Shown here in pieces: positions 51,921 through 60,200 of a stretch of 64,000 bases of DNA. The notes under the pieces were generated by a model that ran no database searches, had not been told where the DNA came from, and saw only the letters and a list, made by a program, of their open reading frames with translations. The translations under genes and the position numbers were made by a program. This DNA is from Actinoplanes teichomyceticus ATCC 31121. Lineage in GTDB: Bacteria > Actinomycetota > Actinomycetes > Mycobacteriales > Micromonosporaceae. Location of the stretch: positions 4,179,001 to 4,243,000 of the forward strand of contig NZ_CP023865.1 in the NCBI RefSeq assembly GCF_003711105.1, in the 5' to 3' direction. Numbering within the stretch: position 1 is the first letter of the stretch; each line of letters opens with the position of its first letter.

Positions 51921-51957
51921 GCCGCGAACCGCCGGCGCCTCCGCAGCGGTTCGCGGC
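51921..51957. terminator. Second strong hairpin in the convergent gap
   Basis: GCCGCGAACCGC at 51921-51932 pairs perfectly with GCGGTTCGCGGC at 51946-51957 (12 pairs, 13-base loop). It may end transcription from the VOC gene on the minus strand. Confidence 0.55.
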
Positions 51958-52128
51958 TCGCCCGGGAGTCGTGTCTCCTGCCGTCGGGGCCGGCTCCCGG
52001 TCTCTTGCGGCGTTCCGGCCCGCACGAGACTTCCGCCGCTCTCCGGCCTGTGGCCGGCGCACGGCGACGCTGCCGGAAAGCGGTTACGCGGTCGAAGCCG
52101 CGGGGTCACGGAGAGCAGCGGGGCGGGT

Positions 52129-52506
52129 TCAGGGCACCGGAGCGGCGAGCGCGACCGGATTGTCGTCCGGGTCGCAGACGTACGCGATGCGTTCGCCCCA
52201 CGGCATGTCGGCCGCCTCTCGCAGCACCGCCGACCGGTCACGGAGCCGGGTGACCGTCTCGTCGACATCCTCCACGTAGACGAACATCTCGAAGCGCGGA
52301 CCGGTGCCGAGCGGGCGAGCGTACTGGTCGGAGGGCCAGGCGCCGTCGACGACACCGATCCGGGCGTCGCCGCGGCGCAGCACGACATAGCCGGGTTCGC
52401 CCTCGGCCGGCGACCGGAAGTGTGTCTCGAAGCCGAGGTCCTCGTAGAAGGAGACCGTGGCCGCCACCTGGGTGGCGAACACGATCGGAAAGGCGCCCAG
52501 TGCCAT
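52129..52506 (-). CDS. VOC family protein (glyoxalase/bleomycin resistance fold)
   Basis: 125 residues: PIVFATQVAATVSFYEDLGFETHFR, YVVLRRGDARIGVVD, MFVYVEDVDETVTRLRDR and the terminal WGERIAYVCDPDDNPVALAAP with its metal-ligand-like region. One VOC module pair, so it would act as a dimer. The substrate is unknown. It is nine bases downstream of a membrane-protein gene on the same strand and is probably co-transcribed with it. Confidence 0.9.
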   Translation of the reverse strand: MALGAFPIVFATQVAATVSFYEDLGFETHFRSPAEGEPGYVVLRRGDARIGVVDGAWPSDQYARPLGTGPRFEMFVYVEDVDETVTRLRDRSAVLREAADMPWGERIAYVCDPDDNPVALAAPVP

Positions 52507-52515
52507 GGGGGGAGC

Positions 52516-53073
52516 CTATCCCCGGCGGACGTCCCGCAGGGCGACCGCCACGGTCACGAACAGCGCGACACCGGAGCCGACCCCCGCGATCAGCCCGATC
52601 GTCGCGGCGGAGGCGTTCAGCGCGTACGCCACGAAACCCGCCACCCCGAGCGCCGTCATCACCGCCCCCAGCCGGTGGAAGAGCGGCATCCGCCAGGCCC
52701 ACGCCAGGGCGTTGAAGTGCAATCCCACCACCACGGCGACCCAGCCGACCGCCGCTTCGGGTGCGTGCAGCACCCGGGTGATCACGTTCAGGCCGGCGAA
52801 CAGGACGATCACCTCGGCCGCGACCACGTACCAGTACCGCCGGTCGCCGAAGCCGGCCCCGGTCTGCCGTGTCGCCACTCCCGATCGTGTGACACGTAGC
52901 AGCCAGGCGGCGAGCCCGACCGCGACGAGCACCCCGGCCACCCGGATCGACACCGGCCACGGCTCGGGCAGCTCACCGCTGTTGACCACCACGAACACCG
53001 TCCCGAACGCCAGTGCGATCATCGAGCCGATCGCCAGACCGGCGGGGCGTTCGTCCTTGCGCGTCTCCGTCAT
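52516..53073 (-). CDS. Small multi-pass membrane protein
   Basis: 185 residues from ATG 53073; the upstream extension to 53154 is Arg-rich and has no better start. Six hydrophobic segments are visible (AIGSMIALAFGTVFVVV; VAGVLVAVGLAAWLL; YVVAAEVIVLFAGLNVI; AAVGWVAVVVGLHFNALAW; AVMTALGVAGFVAYAL; ATIGLIAGVGSGVALFVTVAVAL). No family recognised with confidence. It is followed by the VOC gene in the same transcription unit. Confidence 0.78.
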   Translation of the reverse strand: MTETRKDERPAGLAIGSMIALAFGTVFVVVNSGELPEPWPVSIRVAGVLVAVGLAAWLLRVTRSGVATRQTGAGFGDRRYWYVVAAEVIVLFAGLNVITRVLHAPEAAVGWVAVVVGLHFNALAWAWRMPLFHRLGAVMTALGVAGFVAYALNASAATIGLIAGVGSGVALFVTVAVALRDVRRG

Positions 53074-53422
53074 CCGGTCATCATCCCGTCCAAAGGCGAG
53101 GCGTCGTCGTGTGCTGTCCCGAGAGGACCGCCACCGCGGGTGATGGCGTGTCACCGCATGACCTCACCGGGCCACGTGGCGCGAAGGGCGACGACACCGC
53201 AGCAGCCCCGTCCGCCTCCGCCGGCGACCGGTTCCGCTCGCCGTGATCCGACATGGCGTTGTCCGGCGTCCCGCATCCGCTGCCCGTGCTGGACCGCATG
53301 GGGCGCGGCGCAGGAGTACCCGCAGAATCGCACCGCCTTTCCGATCCACCCCCGACGCGCCCGTCATCACGTCATCGTCGTCCGCTCGCGCCGCGACGCC
53401 CGACAGGGGAACGCGGCCCGAC

Positions 53423-53478
53423 ACCGCCGCAGCCGCAGCCGCAGCCGCAGCCTCAGCCTCAGCCTCAGCCTCAGCCGC
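53423..53478. repeat. Hexanucleotide microsatellite (GCCGCA/GCCTCA)
   Basis: About nine uninterrupted hexamers: first GCCGCA units, then GCCTCA units, then GCCGCA again. Such a pure array suggests slippage and possible copy-number variation. Confidence 0.9.
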
Positions 53479-53559
53479 AAGATCATCCAGGGCGATCTCA
53501 CTCGGCGGTCCTTCGTCTCGTCGGGCGATCCGCCGCGAGGCCGATCAGCCGCCGGGTTG

Positions 53560-53890
53560 ATCCGCCAGGCTCGAAAGGTCGCCGCCGGGCTCGAAAGGTC
53601 CGGCGCCCGGGCCGAAGCTTCGTCGCCGGGTCAAAGGTCTGCCGCCAGGTCAAAGGTCCGCCGCCGGACCGAGGGTCCGCCGCCAGGCTCGAAGGTCCGC
53701 CGCCACGGGCGGCTTCCGGGGCACCGCCAGGCCGAAGGCCTGCCACCAGGCTCGAAGGTCCGCTACTAGGGAACGGCCTCCGGGGGCACCGCCAGGCCGA
53801 AGGCCTGCCACCACGCTCGAAAGTCCGCCACCACGGAACGGCCTCCGGGGCACCGCCGGACCGAAGGTCCGCCGCCATGGGCACGGCCTC
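53560..53890. repeat. Degenerate array of about 20-bp units
   Basis: CTCGAAAGGTC / GTCAAAGGTC / GCTCGAAGGTCCGCCGCCA motifs recur at roughly 18-21-bp spacing, and a larger block (AACGGCCTCCGGGGGCACCGCCAGGCCGAAGG, in pieces) repeats at about 53775 and 53840. Confidence 0.75.
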
Positions 53891-53911
53891 CCCGGCGCAC
53901 AGCGGTGGCGA

Positions 53912-54952
53912 TCAGCCGCCGAAGGAGGAGACCGCTTCCCGGCCCAGGGTCTGGTTCGCGGTGACATAGGGACGCATCTCCTTCTCATACCGGTCGAAGG
54001 CGGCCGTGTGGTCGCCGTCCGCCTCCGCCAGGCAGCGAGCCAGGGTGGACGCGCCGATCAGGGCCTGAGAGGTGCCCATGCCGCTGGTCGGGGCCGCGCA
54101 ATAGCCGGCATCACCGAGCAGGACGACCCGGCCGGTGGACCACGAGTCGAGGTGCACCTGGCAGGCGGAGGCGAAGTAGAAGTCGTCGGCCGCGGTCATC
54201 TCGGACAGCAGGCGCCGCGTCGCGGGCCAGGGGTGATCGGCGAAGGCCGCGCGCACGGCGGCCTCCTGGACAGCGCGATCCCGGCGGTCCAGCTCGGCCG
54301 ACGAGGTGGCGAAGGACAGGCTTACGGTCATCCGTGCCGGGTCGCCTGCGCAGAGCGCGAAGATCGCTCGGCCGGCGCCCGGCTGCAGCAGGCCCCGCCG
54401 GTCCAGCCCGAAGTGGTTGTCGGTGGTGAAACCGGCCCCGGACATGCCCAGGTGCTCCAGTGGGTCGACACCTGGGAAGGCGATGCGGCGGACCGCGGAG
54501 CGGACGCCGTCGGCGCCGACCACGAGGTCGAAGTCGCGGGTGGGGGCGTGCTCGAACGAGGCGGTCACGCGGCCGTCGTGCTGGACGAGCGCCGTGATGG
54601 TGTCGCCGAAGAGGAACTCGGCGTCGGTCACGCGATGCAGGATGCGGGTCAGGGCCCGCTTCGGCACCTCCAGATCGCCGCCGAACGCCGACGCGGGCAG
54701 CTCGCCGGTCACCGAGCCGTCCTCGGCGAGCAGGGTCGTGCCGGCCATCCGGGTCCGATGTGAGCGGACCTCGTCGAGGATCTCCATCTCGGCGAGCACG
54801 TCGAGTGCGGCGCCGCGGAAGTCGACGGCATAGCCGGCGTCACGGAGCTCGGGGGCACGCTCCACCACGGTGACCCGGTGCCCGTCGCGTCGCAGGAACC
54901 AGGCCAGGGCGGGGCCGGCGACGCTCGCGCCGGAGATCAGAACGGTTGTCAT
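53912..54952 (-). CDS. FAD-dependent monooxygenase (group A, TetX/PHBH-like fold)
   Basis: 346 residues. FAD-binding start TTVLISGASVAGPALAWFLRRDGHRVTVVER, DG motif DLVVGADGVRSAVRRIAF and the GD motif GRVVLLGDAGYCAAPTSGMGTSQALIGA are all present. Such enzymes hydroxylate aromatic or polyketide substrates with NAD(P)H and O2, and some inactivate tetracycline-like drugs. The divergent TetR gene probably represses it in response to its substrate. It is slightly short for TetX, without an obvious C-terminal helix extension. Confidence 0.92.
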   Translation of the reverse strand: MTTVLISGASVAGPALAWFLRRDGHRVTVVERAPELRDAGYAVDFRGAALDVLAEMEILDEVRSHRTRMAGTTLLAEDGSVTGELPASAFGGDLEVPKRALTRILHRVTDAEFLFGDTITALVQHDGRVTASFEHAPTRDFDLVVGADGVRSAVRRIAFPGVDPLEHLGMSGAGFTTDNHFGLDRRGLLQPGAGRAIFALCAGDPARMTVSLSFATSSAELDRRDRAVQEAAVRAAFADHPWPATRRLLSEMTAADDFYFASACQVHLDSWSTGRVVLLGDAGYCAAPTSGMGTSQALIGASTLARCLAEADGDHTAAFDRYEKEMRPYVTANQTLGREAVSSFGG

Positions 54953-54972
54953 GCGTCCAACCTAGCCCGCTC

Positions 54973-55012
54973 TTATCCAAGCGGTCAATCCAGGTGGATA
55001 AACCGTTCGGTT
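54973..55012. promoter_or_regulatory. Putative TetR operators between the FAD monooxygenase and tetR genes
   Basis: Two inverted repeats fill the 71-bp divergent gap: TTATCCA (54973-54979) with TGGATAA (54995-55001), and AACCGTTCGGTT (55001-55012). The sequence is much more A/T-rich than its surroundings. The second repeat lies 12 bp before the tetR start, so autoregulation is likely. Confidence 0.5.
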
Positions 55013-55023
55013 AAGTTTCGGGT

Positions 55024-55527
55024 ATGCTTGAGCGCGTGGGAAACCGTGACGCCCTGCTGGCCGGGGCCAAGCAATGCCTGACCGAGCGAGGCTGGGCGCG
55101 CACGACCGTGCGGGACATCGCGTTCGCGGCCGGCGTCAACCACGCCGCGATCGGTTACCACTTCGGTTCGCGGGAATCGCTGCTCGTCCAGGCCCTGGTG
55201 GACGCGGTCGAGGAGCTCACCGACACGGTGGCGGCGCGGGCCGGTGACGGCTCACCCGAGGAGCGCTGGCAGGCGTTGATCGACACGTTCAGCACCCACC
55301 GCCCGCTCTGGATCGCGCAGCTGGAGGCGGCCGTGCAGGCCGAGCACTCCCCCGCGTTGCGCGAGCATCTGGCGGCCGCCCAGCGGCAGGGCCGGGAGGG
55401 GCTGGGCGGTTCCGTGCCGCTCGCCCTGCTCACCGGCCTGATGCTGCAGTGGCTGGTGGACCCGGAGGCGGCCCCGTCCGGAGCGGAGGTGGTCAGCGAG
55501 TTGCGCGCGCACGCGGCCGAGTCCTGA
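55024..55527 (+). CDS. TetR-family transcriptional regulator
   Basis: 167 residues from ATG 55024. The N-terminal helix-turn-helix is GNRDALLAGAKQCLTERGWARTTVRDIAFAAGVNHAAIGYHFGSRESLLVQAL. The C-terminal ligand domain is short and helical. It is divergent from the FAD monooxygenase and should repress it, with ligand binding giving induction. Confidence 0.94.
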   Translation: MLERVGNRDALLAGAKQCLTERGWARTTVRDIAFAAGVNHAAIGYHFGSRESLLVQALVDAVEELTDTVAARAGDGSPEERWQALIDTFSTHRPLWIAQLEAAVQAEHSPALREHLAAAQRQGREGLGGSVPLALLTGLMLQWLVDPEAAPSGAEVVSELRAHAAES

Positions 55528-55699
55528 GTCGGGAGGCGACACCGACGGCGCTCCCACCGTCCGGGCCACAGCCCGTCCAGCCCACAGCCGCCCGCCACCT
55601 TCCGGCGCACCGCCCGGGCCGCAAGCTGTCCGGCGCACCGCCCGGGCCGCAGCCCACCGTCCGGGCCACCGTGCCAGGCTCGCGATCATGACGGACGCG

Positions 55700-56279
55700 A
55701 TGAGACTGCTGGTGGTGGGAGGCAGCGGCCTCCTGGGCCGGAGGTCGTGCACCAGGCGCGGCAGGCGGGACACCGGGTGACATCGACCTTCCACAACCGG
55801 CCGACCGGCCCGGACAGGGGGCGACTGGACCGGCGACCGCTGGGCCGACGACCGCTGGACGAGCGACCGCGGGACCGACGACGGCTGGACGAGCGACCGC
55901 GGGACGAGCGACCGCGGGACGAGCGACCGCGGGACGAGCGACCGCCGAACCAGCGGCGGCTTGACATCCGGGACCGGCCGCGGTCGCCGAGCTCGCGGCG
56001 AGCGTAAGACCCGAGGTGATCATCAATGCCGCGTACCGGCAGGCGGACTGGGCGACCACCGCGGACGGTGGCATGCATGTCGCCGCGGCGGCTGCGGCCG
56101 TGCGGGTCCGGCTGGTGCACGTGTCCAGCGACGCGATCTTCTCCGGGCAGGCCGAGCGCTACGACGAGACGGCCACGCCGGATCCGATCACACCGTACGG
56201 GGCGGCCAAGGGGGCGGCCGAGGTGGCGGTGCGCGCTGGTCCCGGACACGGCCATCGTCCGTGCGGTAAGCGGCACTGA
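55700..56279 (+). pseudogene. Frameshifted RmlD-like NAD(P)-dependent sugar reductase
   Basis: The start [14 protein letters not shown] has the Rossmann glycine motif; one frame over it continues EVVHQARQAGHRVTSTFHNRP, and in another frame VRPEVIINAAYRQADWATTA, VRLVHVSSDAIFSGQ and ITPYGAAKGAAEVAVRA, the order expected for dTDP-4-dehydrorhamnose reductase-type SDR proteins (YxxxK active site YGAAK). A further frameshift precedes VPDTAIVRA. A 15-bp repeat expansion (55857-55950) sits in the middle. The C-terminal third is missing. Not functional. Confidence 0.75.
55857..55950. repeat. 15-bp tandem repeat inside the RmlD-like pseudogene
   Basis: GACGAGCGACCGCGG units, about six with one diverged spacer, at 55857-55950. 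They interrupt the region between the cofactor-binding start and the Asn-Ala-Ala motif of the pseudogene. Confidence 0.88.
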
Positions 56280-56373
56280 CGGCCGGGTCTGGAACCAGTT
56301 GACCCTCGGGACATGCCGTCACCATGTCGTGCCTCAACTTCTTGGTTTCCCGTTCACGGCCGGGCTTCTCGAA

Positions 56374-56817
56374 TCAGCTTGGGTCCCACGGGATCCCGCC
56401 GCCGAACGACATCAGCTTTCGTCTAGCGGCGGACGTGAAGAAGGCCATCCTCCACAAGGCGTGTCCTGCAAAACCGCCGAAAGCGCCATGAACATGGGCG
56501 CCACCAGGAGGTGGCACGGGGCCCAGGAGGAGGATGCGAGGGAGGATCCCCTCCTCTGTACCAGGCAACTCGACGCCCGCCCGGCAGACCGTGGCGAGGC
56601 CCTCCAGCGAGAGTTGCCCCTTGACCTCAACCCACACCTCCTGAGCGGGTAGCCAAAAATCTGGCAGATAGCGGGTGCCAGTTGAGAACGTGAAGCCTTG
56701 GGGCTCGTACTCCCACCGGATGTTGAAGTGGTCGAAGAACACCGCCCAACGAGCCTCCAACCGGGAACGGAAGCGGCAGCCGGCATATCGCATCTCAATA
56801 GGTTCGATATCGCTCAT
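56374..56817 (-). CDS. PD-(D/E)XK nuclease-like protein
   Basis: 147 residues from ATG 56817; upstream in-frame ATGs at 56826 and further are possible. The core reads MRYAGCRFRSRLEARWAVFF, then IRWEYEPQGFTFSTGTRYLPDFWLPAQEVWVEVKG. This shows Glu in SRLEARW, PDFWLP with Asp, and ExK in WVEVKG, the catalytic pattern of PD-(D/E)XK nucleases. The C-terminal part continues with LPRILLLGPVP. Proteins of this kind occur widely in actinomycetes and phages as stand-alone genes. The DNA is lower in GC than the rest of the window, which suggests later acquisition. Confidence 0.72.
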   Translation of the reverse strand: MSDIEPIEMRYAGCRFRSRLEARWAVFFDHFNIRWEYEPQGFTFSTGTRYLPDFWLPAQEVWVEVKGQLSLEGLATVCRAGVELPGTEEGILPRILLLGPVPPPGGAHVHGAFGGFAGHALWRMAFFTSAARRKLMSFGGGIPWDPS

Positions 56818-57065
56818 CCGACCCATGTTCCCCAGGCACATGGCTCCTGGGAAGAGTCCCGCTACTGCGGACGTCAGACTGTTGCACTTTCTTAGAAGTG
56901 GAACCACCGAACCGGCTGATCACGAGTGGCGAAACTCTTCCCACATTCGCTCGTCCACCCTTGGGGCGTGCGTTAACTCCAGCTGAACCACGACGCTACA
57001 GTACAGCGCGGGCGGTAACGGCTTTGCTCCCTCGAAGGAAGCGAGCAGAGTGACTCTACGCTAAA

Positions 57066-57112
57066 TTGAAGAATTGGGTGGACGGCTTTCAGCCATCCAC
57101 CCAATTCTTCAA
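57066..57112. terminator. Long A/T-containing hairpin, likely bidirectional terminator
   Basis: The 22-base arms 57066-57087 and 57091-57112 pair with a single C/A mismatch around a three-base loop TTC (core GAATTGGGTGG / CCACCCAATTC). It is about 80 bp beyond the stop of the secreted-protein gene on the minus strand and 250 bp from the start side of the nuclease-like gene. It is far more A/T-rich than other hairpins here and could instead be a small mobile inverted-repeat element. Confidence 0.6.
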
Positions 57113-57194
57113 TAATTTCGCGAACAGCGCGTTCGTCGGATCGGGCCCCCTATTGCGGTTCACGCTGCCGCATGCGAGGCGAGCCCTATCTCAG

Positions 57195-57626
57195 TTACGA
57201 AGGGAAGTTCATCGCCGGCGAGTTGATCTGCGTGCCGTCGATGTTGACCCAGAAGTTCCTGGGGTAGCCGAAGCTGCTGAGAGCGACTGTCTTGGTGGGC
57301 TGGTTCCCGCACCCGGTGCTCGTGACCGAAGGCCCGTGGGTATACAGGTGAAAGCCGGTGTTGTCGCACTTGTTGTCGTAGACCGACAGGATCATGTTGC
57401 TGCCGCTCTTCTTGACTCGGCCGGAGCCAATGTCAGAGCCGCTGCAGGTCTTGTTGTTGTACACCCAGATGGTGTTGTACCCCGGGTTGGTGCTCTGCCT
57501 GAATGAGTACGAGCCGTTCGCGGTGCAACTCGCGGCGGACGCCGGCGAGGCAGCAGCAACCCCGACTATCCCAGTTGCGGAAATTGTTGCGAGTGCAGCC
57601 AGGGCCATACGACCGGCACGCTTCAT
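57195..57626 (-). CDS. Small secreted protein with four cysteines
   Basis: 143 residues with a clear signal peptide (MKRAGRMALAALATISATGIVGVAAASPASA). The mature part of about 112 residues is Ser/Asn/Gly-rich with four Cys (SCTANG, KTCSGSD, NKCDNTG, STGCGNQ), so two disulfides are likely, and it ends WVNIDGTQINSPAMNFPS. No family recognised. The upstream region (57627-57720) is A/T-rich. Its size and cysteine content resemble the SH3-like secreted proteins at 59820 and 63803, but the sequences are not clearly related. Confidence 0.78.
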   Translation of the reverse strand: MKRAGRMALAALATISATGIVGVAAASPASAASCTANGSYSFRQSTNPGYNTIWVYNNKTCSGSDIGSGRVKKSGSNMILSVYDNKCDNTGFHLYTHGPSVTSTGCGNQPTKTVALSSFGYPRNFWVNIDGTQINSPAMNFPS

Positions 57627-57915
57627 GGATCCTCCGTGTTTAGGAGCTCAAGCATTGTTTAAGAGCTGAGCAGATGAACGGCGGTGAGCTTAAACGAAAC
57701 AGTTCGAGGGTGTCTACGGCTATGGAAAAAGTCACTTGTCAAAGCTACAATCAACTGCAAACCGCTCAAGGAGCAACGGTGGTGCCAAACCTGCCTCATA
57801 CTCCAGCAGGAGATCCGTTTTAGGGCTCGGTGAGGGCTTGTCGGTCGTAGTGGCTGGGGATCCGGTCCACCCGGGCCCGGTCCACCGAGCCCCGGTCCGG
57901 GGGGATCTAAAGAAC
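57627..57915. other. Lower-GC intergenic region
   Basis: Contains the presumed promoter of the secreted-protein gene and a 33-codon open frame (57722-57823) without a ribosome binding site, which I do not call. From about 57830 the sequence becomes GC-rich again and leads into the transposase remnant. Confidence 0.4.
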
Positions 57916-58613
57916 TAGGACGAGGCCTACGGCCAGTCGAAATCGTTGCGGTGTGGCTCGAAAGCCACGATCAGTCGTATGTGGTGGCGACCCGCCGCAA
58001 CGACGACATGATCACCACCAGCATGGGCACCGCCCGCGCCGACGACCTGATCGCCGCGCTGCCCGGCCGGGCCTGGTCGCGTATCTGCGCCGGTCCGGGC
58101 GCTCATGGCCCTCGCGAATACGACTGGGCCCGGGTGCCGGTCCGGATCTGTTGGCGGCCGGGGCGCGGGCACTGGCTGCTGGCCCGCCGCAACCGCACCA
58201 CCGGCGAGCTGGCCTACTACGTCTGCTACGGCCCCCGCAGAACCCGGCTGATGGACCTGGCCCGCATCGCCGGCTCCCGCTGGGCCGTCGAAGAATGCTT
58301 CCAGCAGGCCAAAGGCCAGGCCGGACTCGACGAGTACCAGGTCCGGGACTGGCGGGCCTGGCACGCCCACATCACCTTGTCCATGGCCGCTCTCGCCTGG
58401 CTCGTCGTCGCCAAAACGACGACTCCAAAAAGCGGAACCCACGGCAGCGACGGCATGATGATCGGCTACACGGTACCCGAGATCAGACGCCTCATCGCCG
58501 CACTACTGGTCCGCCGCCACCAGGCCAAACACGTCTGGTGGTGGTCACGCTGGCGACGACGACGCCAAGCCCGCCTCAGCCACTACAAACGCCGCGGCCA
58601 CGCACTCTGCTGA
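57916..58613 (+). pseudogene. IS701-family transposase, 3' remnant with a frameshift
   Basis: The fragment begins DEAYGQSKSLR, then after a one-base deletion near 57949 continues VWLESHDQSYVVATRRNDD, WARVPVRICWRPGRGHWLLARRNRTTGELAYYVCYGP and GSRWAVEECFQQAKGQAGLDEYQVRDWRAWHAHITLSMAAL (Glu of the DDE set in VEECFQQAK), and ends KRRGHALC. This is the C-terminal half of an IS701-type transposase; the first half is absent. It directly abuts a second transposase fragment. Confidence 0.8.
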
Positions 58614-58616
58614 CTG

Positions 58617-59773
58617 CCGTTGCAGTACTGACCCGACCGGCGACCGGCCGCAACGTGGTGTGGGAGCTGGACCACAAGCAGCTGCCGGTGCTGGTGCTGC
58701 CGCCGCGCGGGCCGGCGGTGTGCCCGTGGCTGACCAGCATCATCGACGACGGCACGAGGGCGCTGGTCGGCTGGGCGATCGCGCTGACCCCACACACCGG
58801 CACGGTGCTCACCGCGTTACGCATGGCCTTGGTCGTCGACGAGCAGCGCGGCCCGTTCGGTGCGGTCCCGGCGATGGTGCGCCTCGACCGCGGGCTCGAG
58901 TTCGCCGCACAAGCGGTCAAGGACGCTCTGGCGGCGCTGTGCGTGGACACGCACCGGCTGCCCGGGTTCACCCCGCATCGCAAGGGCAAGATCGAGCGGG
59001 TTCATCAGAGCATGGAGCAGACCCTGCTGGTGGGGCTGCCCGGCTACACCAAAGGCCCCCGCGACGCTGGCGGCCGGTTGCACGGGCCGCTGGCGGACAC
59101 CGGCCGGGACAAGGCTGCCGCCGAGACCGCCACGCTTGCGCCGACGAGGATCGAGCGATTCGTCGCTCAGCGCTTCGCGCCCTGGGTGGCCTGGTACAAC
59201 ACCGAACGCCCGGACAGCATGCTCGCCGCGCGGACCCCGGCGCAGGCGTGGGCCGACGACGCGACCGCGGTGCACCGCATCGAGGTCGGCTCGTTGCGGC
59301 ACCTGCTGCTGGCCGGGGTCGAACGCACGATCAACAAGGACGGCATCAGGTTCAAGGAGCTGGCCTACGTCGCGCCCGAGTTGCAGGGCCGGCGCGGGCA
59401 GAGCGTGCACGTGCGGTTCATGCCGCACGACGACCGGTTCATCGAGGTCTACCGCGACGGCGAGCACCTGTGCACCGCCTACCCGCAGGGCCAGCTGTCG
59501 GCCGAGCAGACCGAGGCGTTCCGGACCCATGCCCGCGCGGAGGCCAAGCGGCTCGGCACGGCCCGCCGCCGCGCGTCGGCGCGGACCCGCGCCGAGCTGG
59601 CCCCGCTGACCGGCGACGAGATCGGCGCCGCCGAATCGCGGCTGATCCCGGCCGCCGGCGCCCGGGACCTGATCGGCCGGGCCAGCGACGAGCTGCTGCG
59701 CCGCCGCGCCCGGACGAATCTGCTCGGCCTGATCGACCCCACAGCCCCGAGGGAGACCCGCGGCTGGTCGTGA
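58617..59773 (+). pseudogene. TniA/TnsB-like (rve + Mu C-terminal) transposase lacking its N terminus
   Basis: The frame is open from the IS701 fragment to the TGA at 59771-59773. A retroviral-integrase-type core is visible: first Asp in VVWELDHKQLPVLVLPPRG, second in MVRLDRGLEFAAQAVKDAL, and Glu in GKIERVHQSMEQTLL. A Mu-type C-terminal beta-barrel follows (RFKELAYVAPELQGRRGQSVHVRF, DRFIEVYRDGEHLCTAYPQ). The N-terminal DNA-binding domains of about 200 residues expected for such proteins are missing, replaced by the IS701 remnant, and there is no start signal. The protein partner (a TniB/TnsC ATPase) survives only as a short fragment. Confidence 0.78.
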
Positions 59774-59815
59774 TCGACGAGGCGCAGGCGCCTATGCCCG
59801 ACGGCGGGCACGGAT
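59746..59815 (+). pseudogene. Short fragment of a TniB/TnsC-like AAA ATPase (Walker B)
   Basis: In a frame overlapping the end of the transposase, bases 59746-59790 encode EGDPRLVVIDEAQ. VVIDEAQ is the Walker B motif of the AAA ATPases encoded directly after TniA/TnsB-type transposases. Neither Walker A nor later parts are present, so it is a deletion scar. Confidence 0.45.
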
Positions 59816-59819
59816 CAGC

Positions 59820-60200
59820 TCACCGGGTGCACGTTCTTGTCACGCCGCCGTACGGAAACGACAGGTACCTCGCGCCGTAGATCCATCCCCAGTCGGTGTA
59901 GTACCAGACGTTGCCGTACGTGTTGGTGTACTGGCACATCACTGACACCCAGGCGTCATCGACGTCGTAGCTTTCGCAGGAGCCGTAAGGTCCGCTGTGG
60001 GAGATGGCATGCCCCCCTGTGTGGGCGTGCTGATTATGACCCCACTGCGTCGGCGTCCAACAGTCGGCTGCGGCTGCGAGAGGTGCGGTTCTGGGACCCT
60101 CGGTGGTGGGTGAGGCGTTGGCCGGTGTCGCACCTGATGCGACGCCGAACGCGATGGTGGCGATTACCGCGAGTACAGCCATCACGTTACGGATCCTCAT
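59820..60200 (-). CDS. Small secreted SH3-like protein
   Basis: 126 residues from ATG 60200 (GAGGAATCTC upstream). A signal peptide (MRIRNVMAVLAVIATIAFGVASGATPANA) precedes a Cys-containing domain: SGPYGSCESYDVDDAWVSVMC then YGNVWYYTDWGWIYGARYL. This is the pattern of bacterial SH3-like secreted proteins of actinomycetes with two disulfides. The gene cut by the right edge of the window (63803-64000) encodes a related domain. The two lie on either side of the NB-ARC regulator. Function unknown. Confidence 0.82.
   Translation of the reverse strand: MRIRNVMAVLAVIATIAFGVASGATPANASPTTEGPRTAPLAAAADCWTPTQWGHNQHAHTGGHAISHSGPYGSCESYDVDDAWVSVMCQYTNTYGNVWYYTDWGWIYGARYLSFPYGGVTRTCTR

Larger units (their letters stand above)
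53074..53911. other. 838-base repeat-rich region without a gene
   Basis: It contains, in order, ordinary GC-rich sequence, a hexanucleotide array (53423-53478), and loosely repeated GCTCGAAGGTCCGCCGCCA-type units (about 53560-53890) with small inverted repeats such as AGGCCGAAGGCCT. Open frames here are low-complexity and I reject them as genes. Confidence 0.55.

Noticed and set aside
57722..57823. 33-codon open frame (MEKVTCQSYNQ...)
   Set aside because: No ribosome binding site, no recognisable features and only one such frame; chance cannot be excluded.
57953..59773. A single 606-codon fusion gene across both transposase fragments
   Set aside because: In this frame the first 220 codons are out of frame with the real IS701 remnant (57951-58613); only the second part is protein-like, so it is a junction artefact.
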